From Ideonella sp. (GTDB lineage: Bacteria > Pseudomonadota > Gammaproteobacteria > Burkholderiales > Burkholderiaceae_C), in the NCBI RefSeq assembly GCF_016702655.1, contig NZ_JADJDO010000040.1, positions 1 through 64,000 of the forward strand: a stretch of DNA of 64,000 bases. Direction: 5' to 3'. Shown here piece after piece: positions 38,641 through 49,423 of the stretch (position 1 is its first letter; each line of letters starts with the position of its first letter). Below the pieces are notes generated by a model that ran no database searches, was not told where the DNA came from, and saw only the letters and a list, made by a program, of their open reading frames with translations. Made by a program: the position numbers and the translations under genes.

Positions 38641-39728
38641 CTAGGCGCGTGCCCGCCGCCGCCGCGCTGCCTGCGCAAGCTGGTCGAGCAGCGGCGCCGT
38701 CTGATCGATGCCGATGCAGGCATCCGTGACCGACACGCCGTACTGCGGTGCCCGGCCGTCCTCGATGTCCTGCCGGCCCTCGTGCAGGTGGCTCTCGATC
38801 ATGACGCCGATGATGCGCCGGTCGCCGGCGGCGATGCGCGTCGCGACATCGGCGCCGACCTCGATCTGGCGCCGGTGCTGCTTGCCGCTGTTGGCGTGCG
38901 ACAGGTCGACCATCACCTGCTCGCGCAGGCCCGCGGCCGCGAGCAGCGCGCACGCCGCGTCGACGTCGGCGGCGCGGTAGTTGGGGTGCCGGCCGCCGCG
39001 CAGGATGACGTGGCAGTCGTCATTGCCGCGCGTCTCGAAGATCGCGCCCTGACCCATCTTGGTCATGCCGATGAAGGCGTGGCGCGCCTGCGCCGCGAGC
39101 ACTGCATCGGCGGCGACCTTGACGCTGCCGTCGGTGCCGTTCTTGAAGCCGACCGGGCACGACAGGCCGCTCGCGAGCTGGCGGTGGCTCTGGCTCTCGG
39201 TCGTGCGCGCGCCGATCGCGCCCAGCTCACGAGGTCGCTGATGAACTGCGAGCTCAACAGGTCGAGGAATTCGGTGCCCACCGGCAGGCCGAGGGCGAGG
39301 ATGTCGAGCAACAGCTTGCGCGCCATCTGCAGGCCCTCATTGATCGCGAAGCTGCCGTCGAGGTGCGGATCGTTGATGTAGCCCTTCCAGCCCACCGTGG
39401 TACGCGGCTTCTCGAAGTAGACCCGCATCACGACGAGCAGGTCGGCGGCGTGCGCCGCGGCGAGCGGCTGCAGCCGGCGCGCGTAATCGAGCGCCTGATC
39501 GTGGTCGTGGATCGAGCACGGACCGACGATCGCGAGCAGCCGGTCGTCGCGGCCATGCAACAGGCACGAGATCGCCGAGCGGCTGTCCTCGACGAGGCGC
39601 TCGTTCGCGTCCGAAACGGGTAGCCATTCCTGGAGCAGCGCCGGCGTGATCAGCGGGCGCACCGCGGCGATGCGCGTATCGTCGATTCGAGTCGTGTCGT
39701 GCGTGGGCAGTGCGGTCGGTGGCTGCAT
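38641..39728 (-). CDS. aroG: 3-deoxy-7-phosphoheptulonate (DAHP) synthase (frameshifted)
   Basis: About 360 residues when repaired. It condenses phosphoenolpyruvate and erythrose-4-phosphate, the first step of the shikimate pathway. Class I motifs are present: 'LAIVGPCSIHD', 'VVMRVYFEKPRTTVGWKGYINDP', 'INEGLQMARKLL', 'LPVGTEFLD', then after the shift 'CHVILRGGRHPNYRAAD' and 'MVDLSHANSGKQHRRQ'. One G is missing in the run opposite CCC 39221-39223; restoring it gives 'LVSWGAIGARTTESQSH', the conserved active-site segment. An essential gene broken only at a homopolymer is best explained by a sequencing error. Confidence 0.9.
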
Positions 39729-39866
39729 GGCGGGGCAGGGGCGGGTGGGCCTGCGATGCTACGCTGAGCCCGTTGCGCCGGCCCCCTCTGGTGTTGCGGC
39801 GCATCCCGGGGCAAACTGGGGCCCTGTGCGCTGAGCGCCGCTTTCCGACCCGAAAGGAGCAGTCCG

Positions 39867-40307
39867 ATGACCACCGTCGCCGAAGTCCTGAAATCGAAGT
39901 CCGATCTCGCGGTGCAGACGATAGCCCCGGACGCGACCGTGTTCGAGGCGGTTTCGCTGATGGCGCAGAAGAACATCGGCGCGCTGCTCGTCGTCGAGCA
40001 GGGGCAGGTGGTGGGCATCGTCAGCGAGCGCGACTACGCGCGCAAGGTGGCGCTGATGGCGCGTTCGTCGCGCGACACGCCGTTGCGCGACATCATGTCG
40101 AGCCCGGTGATGTTCGTGCATCCGCACCAGACCAGCGACGAGTGCATGGCGCTGATGACGGAGAACCGCCTGCGCCACCTGCCGGTGATGAAAGACGGCA
40201 AGCTGATCGGGCTGATCTCGATCGGCGACCTGGTCAAGAACATCATCAGCGAGCAGAAGTTCATCATCGAACAGCTCGAGCACTACATCGCCGGGCAGCA
40301 CGCCTGA
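39867..40307 (+). CDS. CBS-domain protein
   Basis: 146 residues made of two CBS motifs in tandem ('TVFEAVSLMAQKNIGALLVVEQGQVVGIVSERDYARKV' and 'TSDECMALMTENRLRHLPVMKDGKLIGLISIGDLVK'), a Bateman module that binds adenosine nucleotides. No attached enzyme domain, so probably a stand-alone regulator. AAAGGAG lies 6-12 bp upstream of the ATG. Common in Burkholderiales, of unknown target. Confidence 0.85.
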   Translation: MTTVAEVLKSKSDLAVQTIAPDATVFEAVSLMAQKNIGALLVVEQGQVVGIVSERDYARKVALMARSSRDTPLRDIMSSPVMFVHPHQTSDECMALMTENRLRHLPVMKDGKLIGLISIGDLVKNIISEQKFIIEQLEHYIAGQHA

Positions 40308-40329
40308 GCCTCGGCGGGCGCCGGCTGGC

Positions 40330-40800
40330 CTACCTGGCGCCGAACGGCCCGCCCTGCAGTTTCGAGCCGGGCTTGATGCCGCGCTTGGCAAACCAGCCCT
40401 GGTTCACCTCCAGCGCATAGTGCACCGGTCTGGCCGCGCAGTGGTTCGCCGTCGAGCGCGGCTGCATGTCGGCCAGGCTGACGACCGTGCCGTCGTCGGC
40501 GATGAAGGCGATCGACAGCGGGAGCAGCGTGTTGCTCATCCAGAAGCAGTGCGTGGCTTCCTGGTCGAACACGAACAGCATGCCCGCGTTGACCGGCATC
40601 TCGGTGCGAAACATCATGCCCGTCGCCCGCTCCTGGGGCGAGCGCGCCACTTCGGCCTGAATCACGTGCATGCCGCCCGCGGTGAGGCGCACGGTGGGCA
40701 GCGGCGGCTGCGGCCCGGTCTGCGCAACGGCGACGGGCGCCGCCAGGGCAGCAAGCGTGAGAGCGGCGGCTGCTGCGGCCTGTGCTGGCTTGATTTTCAT
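40330..40800 (-). CDS. DUF192 exported protein
   Basis: 156 residues. A signal peptide ('LTLAALAAPVAVAQ') precedes the DUF192 domain with its usual blocks 'ERATGMMFRTEMPVNAGMLFVF', 'CFWMSNTLLPLSIAFIADDGTVV' and 'ALEVNQGWFAKRGIKPG'. Periplasmic, function unknown in bacteria. Convergent with the CBS gene and divergent from ccoI, with a 36-bp gap. Confidence 0.82.
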   Translation of the reverse strand: MKIKPAQAAAAAALTLAALAAPVAVAQTGPQPPLPTVRLTAGGMHVIQAEVARSPQERATGMMFRTEMPVNAGMLFVFDQEATHCFWMSNTLLPLSIAFIADDGTVVSLADMQPRSTANHCAARPVHYALEVNQGWFAKRGIKPGSKLQGGPFGAR

Positions 40801-40836
40801 CAGGATTGAGTGGTGATGGATGGCTTAGAGTAACGC

Positions 40837-43128
40837 ATGACTCCGGATGCAGCCCTTGCTGCTTGGCCCGCGGGCGAATTGCGTCCGTCCTTGCCGCCGC
40901 TCGCCCCCGGCGTGGCGGCCGCCCTCGACGACGAGGAATCGCTGGCCGGCTGCACGCGCTGGCAACAGACGGCCGACGGCTCGCGCGAAGCGCTGACGAC
41001 CTTTGCCGTGCAGGGCATGTATTGCGCTGCCTGCGCCGGATTGATCGAGTCGGCCGTGAGCGCCGTGCCGGGCGTGCGCGGGGCCGAGGTCAATGCGGCG
41101 AGCCGGCGCCTGCAGGTGCGCTGGGATCCGCGGCGCGCACGCGCGTCGGCGCTGGTCGATGCCGTTGCCCGCGCCGGCTACCGCGCGCTGCCGGCACAAC
41201 GCGCCGACGCCCAGGCGGCGCTCAAGCAGGAGTCGCGCAACGCGCTGTGGCGGCTGTTCGTCGCGGGCTTTTGCATGATGCAGGTGATGATGCTCACGCT
41301 GCCGGTCTACCTGGCCGAGCCCGGCGAGATCGCGCCCGACCTGCTCGCACTGCTGCGCTGGGCGGCCTGGGTGCTCAGCCTGCCGGTGCTGCTGTTCTCG
41401 GCCGGGCCTTTCTTCGGCGGCGCATGGCGCGCGCTGCGCCAGCGCCGCATCGGCATGGACGTGCCGGTGGCGCTCGGGATCGCGATCACCTTCATCGCCG
41501 GAACCGGCGCCACCTTCGATCCGGGCGGGCGCTTTGGCGCCGAACCCTATCTCGACTCGATGACGATGTTCGTCGCCTTCCTGCTCGGCGGGCGCTGGCT
41601 CGAGATGCGCGCCCGCGCGCGCAGCACCGAGGCGCTCGATGCGCTGCTGCAGCGCCTGCCCGACAGCGTCGAACGCATCGCGGCCGACGGTAGCGTGGAA
41701 CGGGTGCCGATGGCGCGGCTGCGCGCCGGCGACCGGGTGCGCGTTGCCGCCGGTCAGGCCTTTCCGGGCGACGGGACGCTGCAGGACGGCCACACCGAGG
41801 TCGACGAGGCACTGGTAAGCGGCGAGTCGCGTCCGGTGCTGCGCCGCGCGGGCGATGGCGTGATCGGCGCCAGCATCAACCTCTCCGCGCCGGTGGTGGT
41901 TCGGCTCGACCGCGTCGGCGAGGGCACGCGCTACCAGCAGATCGTCGACCTGGTGCAGCGCGCGCTGACCGAACGGCCGGCGCTGGTGCGCGCAGCCGAT
42001 CGGCTCGCCGGCCCCTTCCTGTGGACGGTGCTCGCGCTGGCGGCGGCTTCGGGCGCGGCTTGGAGCGTGATCGATCCGCCGCGCGCGCTGTGGATTGCGG
42101 TGTCGGTGCTGATCGTCACCTGCCCTTGTGCCCTCGCGCTGGCCGCGCCGGCGGCGCTGATCAGCGCTGCCGGTGCGCTGGCGCGGCGCGGCGTGCTCGT
42201 GCAGCGGCTCGACGCTTTCGAGGCTCTCGCGCGCAGCGACCTGGTGTGCTTCGACAAGACCGGCACGCTGACGCAGGACCGCCTGCGGCTCGTCGAGACG
42301 CGCCTCGCGCCGGACGCCGACGCCGAGGGGCTGCGCGTGCGCGCAGCGTCGCTGGCCGCTCTGTCGCGCCACCCGCTGTCGGTGGCACTGGCCGAGGCCT
42401 TGGGTCCGGGACAGCTCGACTGGGCCGAGGTGCGAGAGGTTGCCGGCCGCGGCGTCGAGGCGCTCGATCCGACCGGCCGAACCTGGCGTCTGGGCGCGCC
42501 CGATTGGGTCGGCGCAACAGGCCGCTCCGAGGGTGCGCGGCCCGTGGTCGCGTGCGCGCCGCGGGATGCGTCACCCAGCGAACAGGTGGCCTATTTCTTC
42601 GACGAGGCGCTGCGGCCGGAAGCTGCCGACGCGCTGCAGGCTCTACGTCGGCAGGGGGTGGAAGTGCGCCTGCTCTCCGGTGACGCGCCGGCGAGCGTGC
42701 AAGCCGCGGCCGCGAGCCTCTCCATTGCCCAGGCCGAAGGCAGTGCGACGCCCGAGCGCAAGCTCGAGGCGCTCGCCGCCTGGCAGCGCGAGGGGCGCTG
42801 CGTGGCAATGGTCGGCGACGGGCTCAACGACGGCCCGGTGCTCGCGCGCGCTGACGTGTCGTTCGCGCTCGGCCACGGCAGCGCACTGGCGCAGCAACGA
42901 TCGGACTTCATCATCCTCGGCAGCCGCCTCGGCGAGGTGCCTGCCGCGCGCCTGCTGGCGCAGCGGACGCGCCGTGTGATGCGCCAGAATCTGACCTGGG
43001 CGGTGTTCTACAACGCCGCCTGCGTGCCGCTGGCGATGGCGGGCTGGCTGCCCGCCTGGGCGGCCGGTGCGGGCATGGCCTTGAGTTCGCTGGCGGTCGT
43101 CCTCAATGCCCTGCGCCTGTCGAGCTGA
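40837..43128 (+). CDS. ccoI: cbb3 oxidase copper-loading P1B-type ATPase CcoI/FixI
   Basis: 763 residues. It pumps Cu(I) across the inner membrane for assembly of the CuB centre of cbb3 oxidase. The N-terminal metal-binding domain has 'MYCAACAGLIE'. The intramembrane motif is TCPCALAL, the phosphorylation site CFDKTGTLT, with HP motif 'SRHPLSVAL' and hinge 'GDGLNDGPVLARADV'. About eight membrane helices. It is immediately followed by ccoS and the ccoNOQP operon, the standard arrangement in Betaproteobacteria. Confidence 0.93.
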   Translation: MTPDAALAAWPAGELRPSLPPLAPGVAAALDDEESLAGCTRWQQTADGSREALTTFAVQGMYCAACAGLIESAVSAVPGVRGAEVNAASRRLQVRWDPRRARASALVDAVARAGYRALPAQRADAQAALKQESRNALWRLFVAGFCMMQVMMLTLPVYLAEPGEIAPDLLALLRWAAWVLSLPVLLFSAGPFFGGAWRALRQRRIGMDVPVALGIAITFIAGTGATFDPGGRFGAEPYLDSMTMFVAFLLGGRWLEMRARARSTEALDALLQRLPDSVERIAADGSVERVPMARLRAGDRVRVAAGQAFPGDGTLQDGHTEVDEALVSGESRPVLRRAGDGVIGASINLSAPVVVRLDRVGEGTRYQQIVDLVQRALTERPALVRAADRLAGPFLWTVLALAAASGAAWSVIDPPRALWIAVSVLIVTCPCALALAAPAALISAAGALARRGVLVQRLDAFEALARSDLVCFDKTGTLTQDRLRLVETRLAPDADAEGLRVRAASLAALSRHPLSVALAEALGPGQLDWAEVREVAGRGVEALDPTGRTWRLGAPDWVGATGRSEGARPVVACAPRDASPSEQVAYFFDEALRPEAADALQALRRQGVEVRLLSGDAPASVQAAAASLSIAQAEGSATPERKLEALAAWQREGRCVAMVGDGLNDGPVLARADVSFALGHGSALAQQRSDFIILGSRLGEVPAARLLAQRTRRVMRQNLTWAVFYNAACVPLAMAGWLPAWAAGAGMALSSLAVVLNALRLSS

Positions 43129-43158
43129 AAAGTCAGGACCCGCCGAGAACCGCGATCG

Positions 43159-43431
43159 ATGGACAGTCTGTACCTGCTATTGCCGCTGTCGGTGCTGCTC
43201 GTGCTGGCGCTGATCGCGCTGTTCGGCTGGGCGTTGCACAGCGGGCAGTTCGACGACCTCGAGCGCGAAGGCTGGCGCGTGCTGGAGGCGGAGGGCCTTC
43301 AAGCCGGTGCATCGTTGCCTTTGCCGGAAGGCGACGGCGAGACTTCGCATAATCTTGACGGTGGTCAACCCACCGCATCAGACCCTACTGACAATAGGGT
43401 AATTGCCGAAAGAAGGAGGAGGTTTCCATGA
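43159..43431 (+). CDS. ccoS: cbb3 oxidase assembly protein CcoS
   Basis: The first 45 residues match CcoS: one membrane helix ('LYLLLPLSVLLVLALIALFGWAL') then 'HSGQFDDLEREGWRVL'. CcoS is needed for cofactor insertion into cbb3 oxidase. The frame runs on for 90 residues, through the FNR box and into ccoN, whereas CcoS is usually 50-70 residues, so an indel after about residue 60 may hide the real stop. It sits 30 bp after ccoI. Confidence 0.82.
   Translation: MDSLYLLLPLSVLLVLALIALFGWALHSGQFDDLEREGWRVLEAEGLQAGASLPLPEGDGETSHNLDGGQPTASDPTDNRVIAERRRRFP
43355..43368 (+). promoter_or_regulatory. FNR box upstream of ccoN
   Basis: TTGAC-GGTG-GTCAA, a perfect half-site palindrome close to the FNR/ANR consensus TTGAT-N4-ATCAA, centred about 66 bp before the ccoN ATG and within the 3' part of the ccoS frame. 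It should activate ccoNOQP under low oxygen through the FNR protein encoded at 48555-49271. Confidence 0.8.
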
Positions 43432-44861
43432 GTGACAAGCCGCCGGTCGCGCCGGTGTACAACGACCGCGTCGTCAAGCAGTTCGCGCTTGCCGCCGTGC
43501 TGTGGGGAGTGGTCGGCATGCTGGTGGGCGTGATCATCGCCTCCCAGCTCGCCTGGCCCGAACTGAACTTCGGCATCCCCTGGCTCAGCTACGGGCGCCT
43601 GCGGCCGCTGCACACCAACGCGGTGATCTTCGCCTTCGGCGGCTGCGCGCTGTTCGCGACCTCGTACCACGTGGTGCAGCGCACCTGCCAGGTCCGGCTG
43701 ATTTCGGACAAGCTCGCCGAGTTCACGTTCTGGGGCTGGCAACTCGTGATCGTCGCCGCGGCGGTCTCGCTGCCGCTCGGCTACACGCAGGCCAAGGAAT
43801 ACGCCGAGCTCGAGTGGCCGATCGACCTCCTGATCACGCTCGTCTGGGTGGCCTACGCGATCGTGTTCTTCGGCACCATCGGCATCCGCAAGGTGCGCCA
43901 CATCTACGTGGCGAACTGGTTCTTCGGCGCCTTCATCCTGACCGTCGCGCTGCTGCACGTGGTCAACAGCGCCGCGCTGCCGGTCACGCTGACCAAGAGC
44001 TACTCGGCCTACGCCGGCGTGCAGGACGCGATGGTGCAGTGGTGGTACGGCCACAACGCGGTGGGCTTCTTCCTCACCGCGGGCTTCCTCGGGATGATGT
44101 ACTACTACATCCCGAAGCAGGCCGAGCGGCCGGTGTACTCGTACCGGCTGTCGATCGTGCACTTCTGGGCCCTGATCTTCACCTACATGTGGGCCGGCCC
44201 GCACCACCTGCACTACACCGCGCTGCCCGACTGGACGCAAAGCGTCGGCATGGTGTTCTCGCTGGTGCTGCTCGCGCCGAGCTGGGGCGGGATGATCAAC
44301 GGCATCATGACGCTCAGCGGTGCCTGGCACAAGCTGCGCGACGACCCGATCCTGAAGTTCCTCATCGTCTCGCTGTCGTTCTACGGCATGAGTACCTTCG
44401 AGGGCCCGATGATGTCGATCAAGACCGTCAACGCGCTGTCGCACTACACCGACTGGACGGTCGGCCACGTGCACTCGGGCGCCCTCGGCTGGGTCGGCTT
44501 CATCTCGATGGGTGCGCTGTACTACCTGATACCGCGCATGTTCGGCCGCACCCAGATGTACAGCGTGCGCGCGATCGAACTGCACTTCTGGATCGCCACC
44601 ATCGGCGTCGTGCTCTACATCGCGGCGATGTGGATCGCCGGCGTGATGCAGGGCCTGATGTGGCGCGCCATCAACCCCGACGGGACGCTGGTCTACAGCT
44701 TCGTCGAGAGCGTCAAGGCGACCTATCCCTTCTACGTCGTGCGCCTGGTCGGCGGCCTGCTGTACCTGTCGGGCATGCTGCTGATGGCCTGGAACGTGGT
44801 GATGACGGTGCGCGGCCCTGGCACCTCGCCCGCGGCGCACCCAGTGGCGGCGACGGCCTGA
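43428..44861 (+). CDS. ccoN: cbb3-type cytochrome oxidase catalytic subunit I
   Basis: 477 residues, 12 or more membrane helices. It reduces O2 to water at the haem b3/CuB site and pumps protons. The expected ligand histidines are visible: 'RPLHTNAV', 'WWYGHNAVGF', 'GPHHLHYT', 'SHYTDWTVGHVHSGALGW'. An AGGAGG-like site (AAGGAGGAGG) directly precedes the ATG. First gene of ccoNOQP, under the FNR box. Confidence 0.96.
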   Translation: MSDKPPVAPVYNDRVVKQFALAAVLWGVVGMLVGVIIASQLAWPELNFGIPWLSYGRLRPLHTNAVIFAFGGCALFATSYHVVQRTCQVRLISDKLAEFTFWGWQLVIVAAAVSLPLGYTQAKEYAELEWPIDLLITLVWVAYAIVFFGTIGIRKVRHIYVANWFFGAFILTVALLHVVNSAALPVTLTKSYSAYAGVQDAMVQWWYGHNAVGFFLTAGFLGMMYYYIPKQAERPVYSYRLSIVHFWALIFTYMWAGPHHLHYTALPDWTQSVGMVFSLVLLAPSWGGMINGIMTLSGAWHKLRDDPILKFLIVSLSFYGMSTFEGPMMSIKTVNALSHYTDWTVGHVHSGALGWVGFISMGALYYLIPRMFGRTQMYSVRAIELHFWIATIGVVLYIAAMWIAGVMQGLMWRAINPDGTLVYSFVESVKATYPFYVVRLVGGLLYLSGMLLMAWNVVMTVRGPGTSPAAHPVAATA

Positions 44862-44871
44862 AGGAGCATTC

Positions 44872-45495
44872 ATGAGCAACGAACCCGTCAAGACCTTCAG
44901 CCACGAGCGCATCGAGACCAGCAACTTCCTGCTGATCGTGCTGATCCTCGTCACCGTCGCCATCGGCGGCCTGGTCGAGATCGTGCCGCTGTACTTCCAG
45001 CGCAGCACCACCGAGCCGGTGCCGGGCCTCAAGCCCTACACCGCACTGCAGGTGGCCGGGCGCGACATCTACGTGCGCGAGGGCTGCTACAACTGCCACT
45101 CGCAGATGATCAGGCCGTTCCGCGCCGAGACGATGCGCTACGGCCACTACTCGATGGCCGGCGAGTTCGTCTACGACCACCCGTTCCAGTGGGGCAGCAA
45201 GCGCACCGGGCCGGACCTGGCCCGCGTCGGCGGCCGCTACAGCGACGAGTGGCATCGCCTGCACCTGAACAACCCGCGCGACCTGGTGCCCGAGTCGAAC
45301 ATGCCGTCCTATCCCTGGCTGATGACGGCCGCGGTCGACGCCGCCGGACTGCCGGCACGCATGCGGACCTTGCGCACGCTGGGCGCGCCCTACACCGACG
45401 CCGAGATCGCCGACGCGACGAAGGAAGCCCAGGGCAAGACCGAAGTCGAGGCATTGATCGCCTACCTGCAGGTGCTCGGCACCGCAGTGAAGTAG
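44872..45495 (+). CDS. ccoO: cbb3 oxidase mono-haem cytochrome c subunit II
   Basis: 207 residues with an N-terminal membrane anchor ('NFLLIVLILVTVAIGGLVEIVPLYF') and one haem c site 'GCYNCHSQ' followed by 'RPFRAETMRYGHYS', as in all CcoO. It passes electrons from CcoP to CcoN. Starts 10 bp after ccoN with an AAGGAG site. Slightly shorter than average but complete. Confidence 0.95.
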   Translation: MSNEPVKTFSHERIETSNFLLIVLILVTVAIGGLVEIVPLYFQRSTTEPVPGLKPYTALQVAGRDIYVREGCYNCHSQMIRPFRAETMRYGHYSMAGEFVYDHPFQWGSKRTGPDLARVGGRYSDEWHRLHLNNPRDLVPESNMPSYPWLMTAAVDAAGLPARMRTLRTLGAPYTDAEIADATKEAQGKTEVEALIAYLQVLGTAVK

Positions 45496-45505
45496 AGGAG
45501 CCGAC

Positions 45506-45667
45506 ATGGATATCAACGATCTGAGGGCGATGGTGACGCTGCTGTCGTTCGCCGCTTTCGCCGGCATCGTCGTCTGGGCCTGGTCCGGGCGCAACCGCAA
45601 GGCCTTCGACGAGGCCGCCCAGTTGCCCTTCGCCGACGCCGCGAACGAGGGGAAGCGCCATGAGTGA
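45506..45667 (+). CDS. ccoQ: cbb3 oxidase small subunit CcoQ
   Basis: 53 residues with a single membrane helix ('MVTLLSFAAFAGIVVWAW') followed by 'SGRNRKAFDEAAQLPFADA', the usual CcoQ pattern. It stabilises the oxidase complex. AGAGGAG precedes the ATG; the end overlaps the ccoP start by 8 bp. It is too short for most automated gene calls. Confidence 0.88.
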   Translation: MDINDLRAMVTLLSFAAFAGIVVWAWSGRNRKAFDEAAQLPFADAANEGKRHE

Positions 45668-46580
45668 CTTCGTGCACGACGGCTGGTCGATCTTCATCGC
45701 CGTGGCGACGGCGGTGTCGCTCCTCGCCTGCCTGGCGCTCCTCATCATCGCCAGCCAGCGCAAGGTCATGGCGGGCGACAACACGACCGGCCACGTGTGG
45801 GACGGTGACCTGCGCGAGCTGAACAATCCGCTGCCGCGCTGGTGGATGATCCTGTTCATCGTCACGGTGCTGTTCGCGGGCGCCTATCTCGCGCTGTATC
45901 CCGGCCTCGGCGCGTTTGCCGGGAAGCTGGGCTGGAGCGAGCAGGGGCAATACCAGAGCGAAGTGAAGAAGGCAGACGCCGAACTGGCCCCGCTTTACAA
46001 CAGCTTCGCCGGCATGCCCTTCCCGGCGCTGGCGGCCGACCCGAAGGCGCGCGCGATCGGCGAGCGCCTGTTCGTCAACAACTGTGCTGCCTGCCACGGG
46101 TCGGACGCGCGCGGCAGCACGGGCTTCCCCAACCTGACCGACGGCGACTGGCTGTGGGGCGGCAAGCCGGAGGACATCGTCGCGACGATCACCAACGGGC
46201 GCGAAGGCAACATGCCGCCGATGGCGGCCGCCGTGGGTACGTCGGAGGACGTGCGCAACGTCGCCAACTACGTGCTCAGCCTTTCCGGCAGCCCGCACAA
46301 CAACGTCGCGGCGCAACTCGGCAAGGCCAAGTTCGTCGCCTGCGCTGCCTGCCACGGCCCCGACGGCAAGGGCAATACCGCACTCGGGGCGCCGAACCTG
46401 ACCGACAAGGTCTGGCTGCACGGCTGGGGCGAGGCGGCCATCGTGCGCACCGTCACGCAGGGCCGGCAGAACGTGATGCCGGCGCAGGCAAGCCGCCTCA
46501 GCCCGGAGCAGATCCGCGTGCTCGCGGCCTACGTGTGGGGCCTGTCGCAGCCTTCCGCGGCCGCCGCGGTCACCCAGTGA
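45660..46580 (+). CDS. ccoP: cbb3 oxidase di-haem cytochrome c subunit III
   Basis: 306 residues. An N-terminal double membrane anchor with 'HVWDGDLRELNNPLPRWWMILF' is followed by two cytochrome c domains with CAACH sites ('NNCAACHGSDARG' and 'VACAACHGPDGKG'). It accepts electrons from the bc1 complex or soluble cytochromes. Overlaps ccoQ. Complete. Confidence 0.95.
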   Translation: MSDFVHDGWSIFIAVATAVSLLACLALLIIASQRKVMAGDNTTGHVWDGDLRELNNPLPRWWMILFIVTVLFAGAYLALYPGLGAFAGKLGWSEQGQYQSEVKKADAELAPLYNSFAGMPFPALAADPKARAIGERLFVNNCAACHGSDARGSTGFPNLTDGDWLWGGKPEDIVATITNGREGNMPPMAAAVGTSEDVRNVANYVLSLSGSPHNNVAAQLGKAKFVACAACHGPDGKGNTALGAPNLTDKVWLHGWGEAAIVRTVTQGRQNVMPAQASRLSPEQIRVLAAYVWGLSQPSAAAAVTQ

Positions 46581-46593
46581 GCGCAAGGCGCCG

Positions 46594-48025
<1,432 letters not shown>

Positions 48026-48043
48026 ACACAGGGAGTCCGAGAC

Positions 48044-48271
48044 ATGATCCGACCTGATCGCAAGCCGTCGGCGTGGTGGCACCATCCGATGATGTGGCTC
48101 GTCATTGGCGGGCCGCTTGCCGTGGTGGTTGCGGCAGCCGTCACCGCGGTGATCGCGGTCAAGGGCGCCGATCCGGTGCTGCCCACGAAGGACGTGCAGC
48201 AGTCGCGCAGCGCCGCGCCGGCGATGCAGGCGCGCAACCATGCGGCGACGCCGGCACCGGCCAAACCATGA
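48044..48271 (+). CDS. ccoH: FixH/CcoH-like small membrane protein
   Basis: 75 residues: 'WWHHPMMWLVIGGPLAVVVAAAVTAVIAVKGADPVLPTKDVQQ' has the single-helix and short periplasmic pattern of the short FixH proteins found after ccoG. FixH/CcoH joins the assembly factors and the oxidase. It is shorter than rhizobial FixH (about 160 residues). ATG with AGGGAG upstream, 18 bp after ccoG. Confidence 0.7.
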   Translation: MIRPDRKPSAWWHHPMMWLVIGGPLAVVVAAAVTAVIAVKGADPVLPTKDVQQSRSAAPAMQARNHAATPAPAKP

Positions 48272-48290
48272 AGCGAGCGGAGCACTGCGC

Positions 48291-48545
48291 ATGAAGCGAC
48301 GCCATCTGCTGCTGATCGTCTGGCCGTCGTTCGTGATCGCCGGCGTGCTCGAGATGCTGGTCTTCAGCGCCGCTCACCCTGAAGACATGAAGGGCCTCGG
48401 CGGGCTGCTGACCGAGATGTCGACGACCGCTGTCTACACGCTCGCGTTCTTCTGTTTCTGGGCCATCAGCGCCCTCGGCACGGCGCTGACGCTGATGCTG
48501 GCCGCGCCGACGAGCGACGAGCAGCAGGGCGGGCGCGCTGGTTGA
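48291..48545 (+). CDS. Small membrane protein of the cco cluster
   Basis: 84 residues with two membrane helices ('LLLIVWPSFVIAGVLEMLVFSAAHPED' and 'TAVYTLAFFCFWAISALGTALTLML'). Found in this position next to ccoH and fnr in related Betaproteobacteria, as far as I recall; no function known. Its stop is 9 bp from the convergent fnr stop. Confidence 0.65.
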   Translation: MKRRHLLLIVWPSFVIAGVLEMLVFSAAHPEDMKGLGGLLTEMSTTAVYTLAFFCFWAISALGTALTLMLAAPTSDEQQGGRAG

Positions 48546-48554
48546 CGCGGTCGC

Positions 48555-49271
48555 TCAGCAGGGCGCCTCGTTTAGCAGGCTGCGCAACCCGCCCTCGTCG
48601 AGAACGCGGATGTCGCGCTGCTTGACCTCCAGCAACCCGTCGTCCTGGAAGCGCGAAAACGCGCGGCTGACAGTCTCGAGCTTGAGGCCGAGGTAGCTGC
48701 CGATCTCCTCGCGCGTCATGCGCAGCACGAGCGAGGTGCCGGAGAACCCGCGCGCCTGCAGGCGCTGGGTCAGGTTGAGCAGGAAGGCCGCGAGCCGTGC
48801 CTCGGCGCGCATGCTGCCAAGGAGCAGCATCACGCCGTGATCGCGCACGATCTCGCGGCTCATCACCTTGTGGAACTGCCGCTGCAGCTCCGGCACCTGG
48901 TGCGAAAAGTCCTCGAGCCGTGCGTAAGGGATCTGGCAGACCTGTGAATCTTCGAGCGCGACCGCGTCGCACGAGTGGCGGTCGGTGCTGATGCCGTCCA
49001 GCCCGAGGAGCTCGCCCGCCATCTGGAACCCCGTCACCTGGTCGCGCCCGTCCTCGGCCGAGACGCGCGTCTTGAAGAAACCGGTACGCACGGCAAACAG
49101 CGCCTCGAAACGGTCGCCGGCCCGGAACAGCACCTCGGCGCGCTTGAGCGCGCGCCGCGTGCCGACGAGTTGATCGATGCGCTGCATGTCACCCTCGGAC
49201 AGGCCGACCGGCAGGCACAGCTCGCGCAGGTTGCAGTTGGAGCAGGCGACCTTCATCGCTTCGAATTTCAT
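48555..49271 (-). CDS. fnr: FNR/ANR-type oxygen-sensing regulator
   Basis: 238 residues from ATG 49271 (an ATG at 49256 is possible). Cysteines C10, C13 and C19 ('ACSNCNLREL') plus a central cysteine after 'STDRHS' would bind the oxygen-labile 4Fe-4S cluster. A cAMP-receptor-like sensor domain and the HTH 'MTREEIGSYLGLKLETVSRAFSRFQDDGLLEV' with its E-SR recognition residues follow. It should bind the TTGAC-N4-GTCAA boxes before ccoN and hemN. Divergent from hemN. Confidence 0.92.
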   Translation of the reverse strand: MKFEAMKVACSNCNLRELCLPVGLSEGDMQRIDQLVGTRRALKRAEVLFRAGDRFEALFAVRTGFFKTRVSAEDGRDQVTGFQMAGELLGLDGISTDRHSCDAVALEDSQVCQIPYARLEDFSHQVPELQRQFHKVMSREIVRDHGVMLLLGSMRAEARLAAFLLNLTQRLQARGFSGTSLVLRMTREEIGSYLGLKLETVSRAFSRFQDDGLLEVKQRDIRVLDEGGLRSLLNEAPC

Positions 49272-49375
49272 GGCGTACCTTTGAACTTGGGCCGCAGCCC
49301 ATCGGCCCAGCCCAGAGTATCGCTCAGCATGACCGACCTCAAGATGGCGCGGCGCCGACACCGTGCCATTGTCGG

Positions 49376-49389
49376 TTGACTCAAGTCAA
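49376..49389 (+). promoter_or_regulatory. FNR box upstream of hemN
   Basis: TTGAC-TCAA-GTCAA, the same perfect half-sites as the ccoN box, centred about 42 bp before the hemN ATG and about 111 bp from the fnr ATG on the other strand. That position is suited to activation of hemN and possible autoregulation of fnr. Confidence 0.8.
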
Positions 49390-49423
49390 GACGAAAGCCC
49401 CCCTGATTGGGCACAGTGCAGCC

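Noticed and set aside
42372..45032. Long antisense open frames opposite ccoI and ccoN
   Set aside because: They mirror conserved oxidase genes, are rich in Arg/His/Ala as expected of GC-rich shadows, and have no family resemblance.
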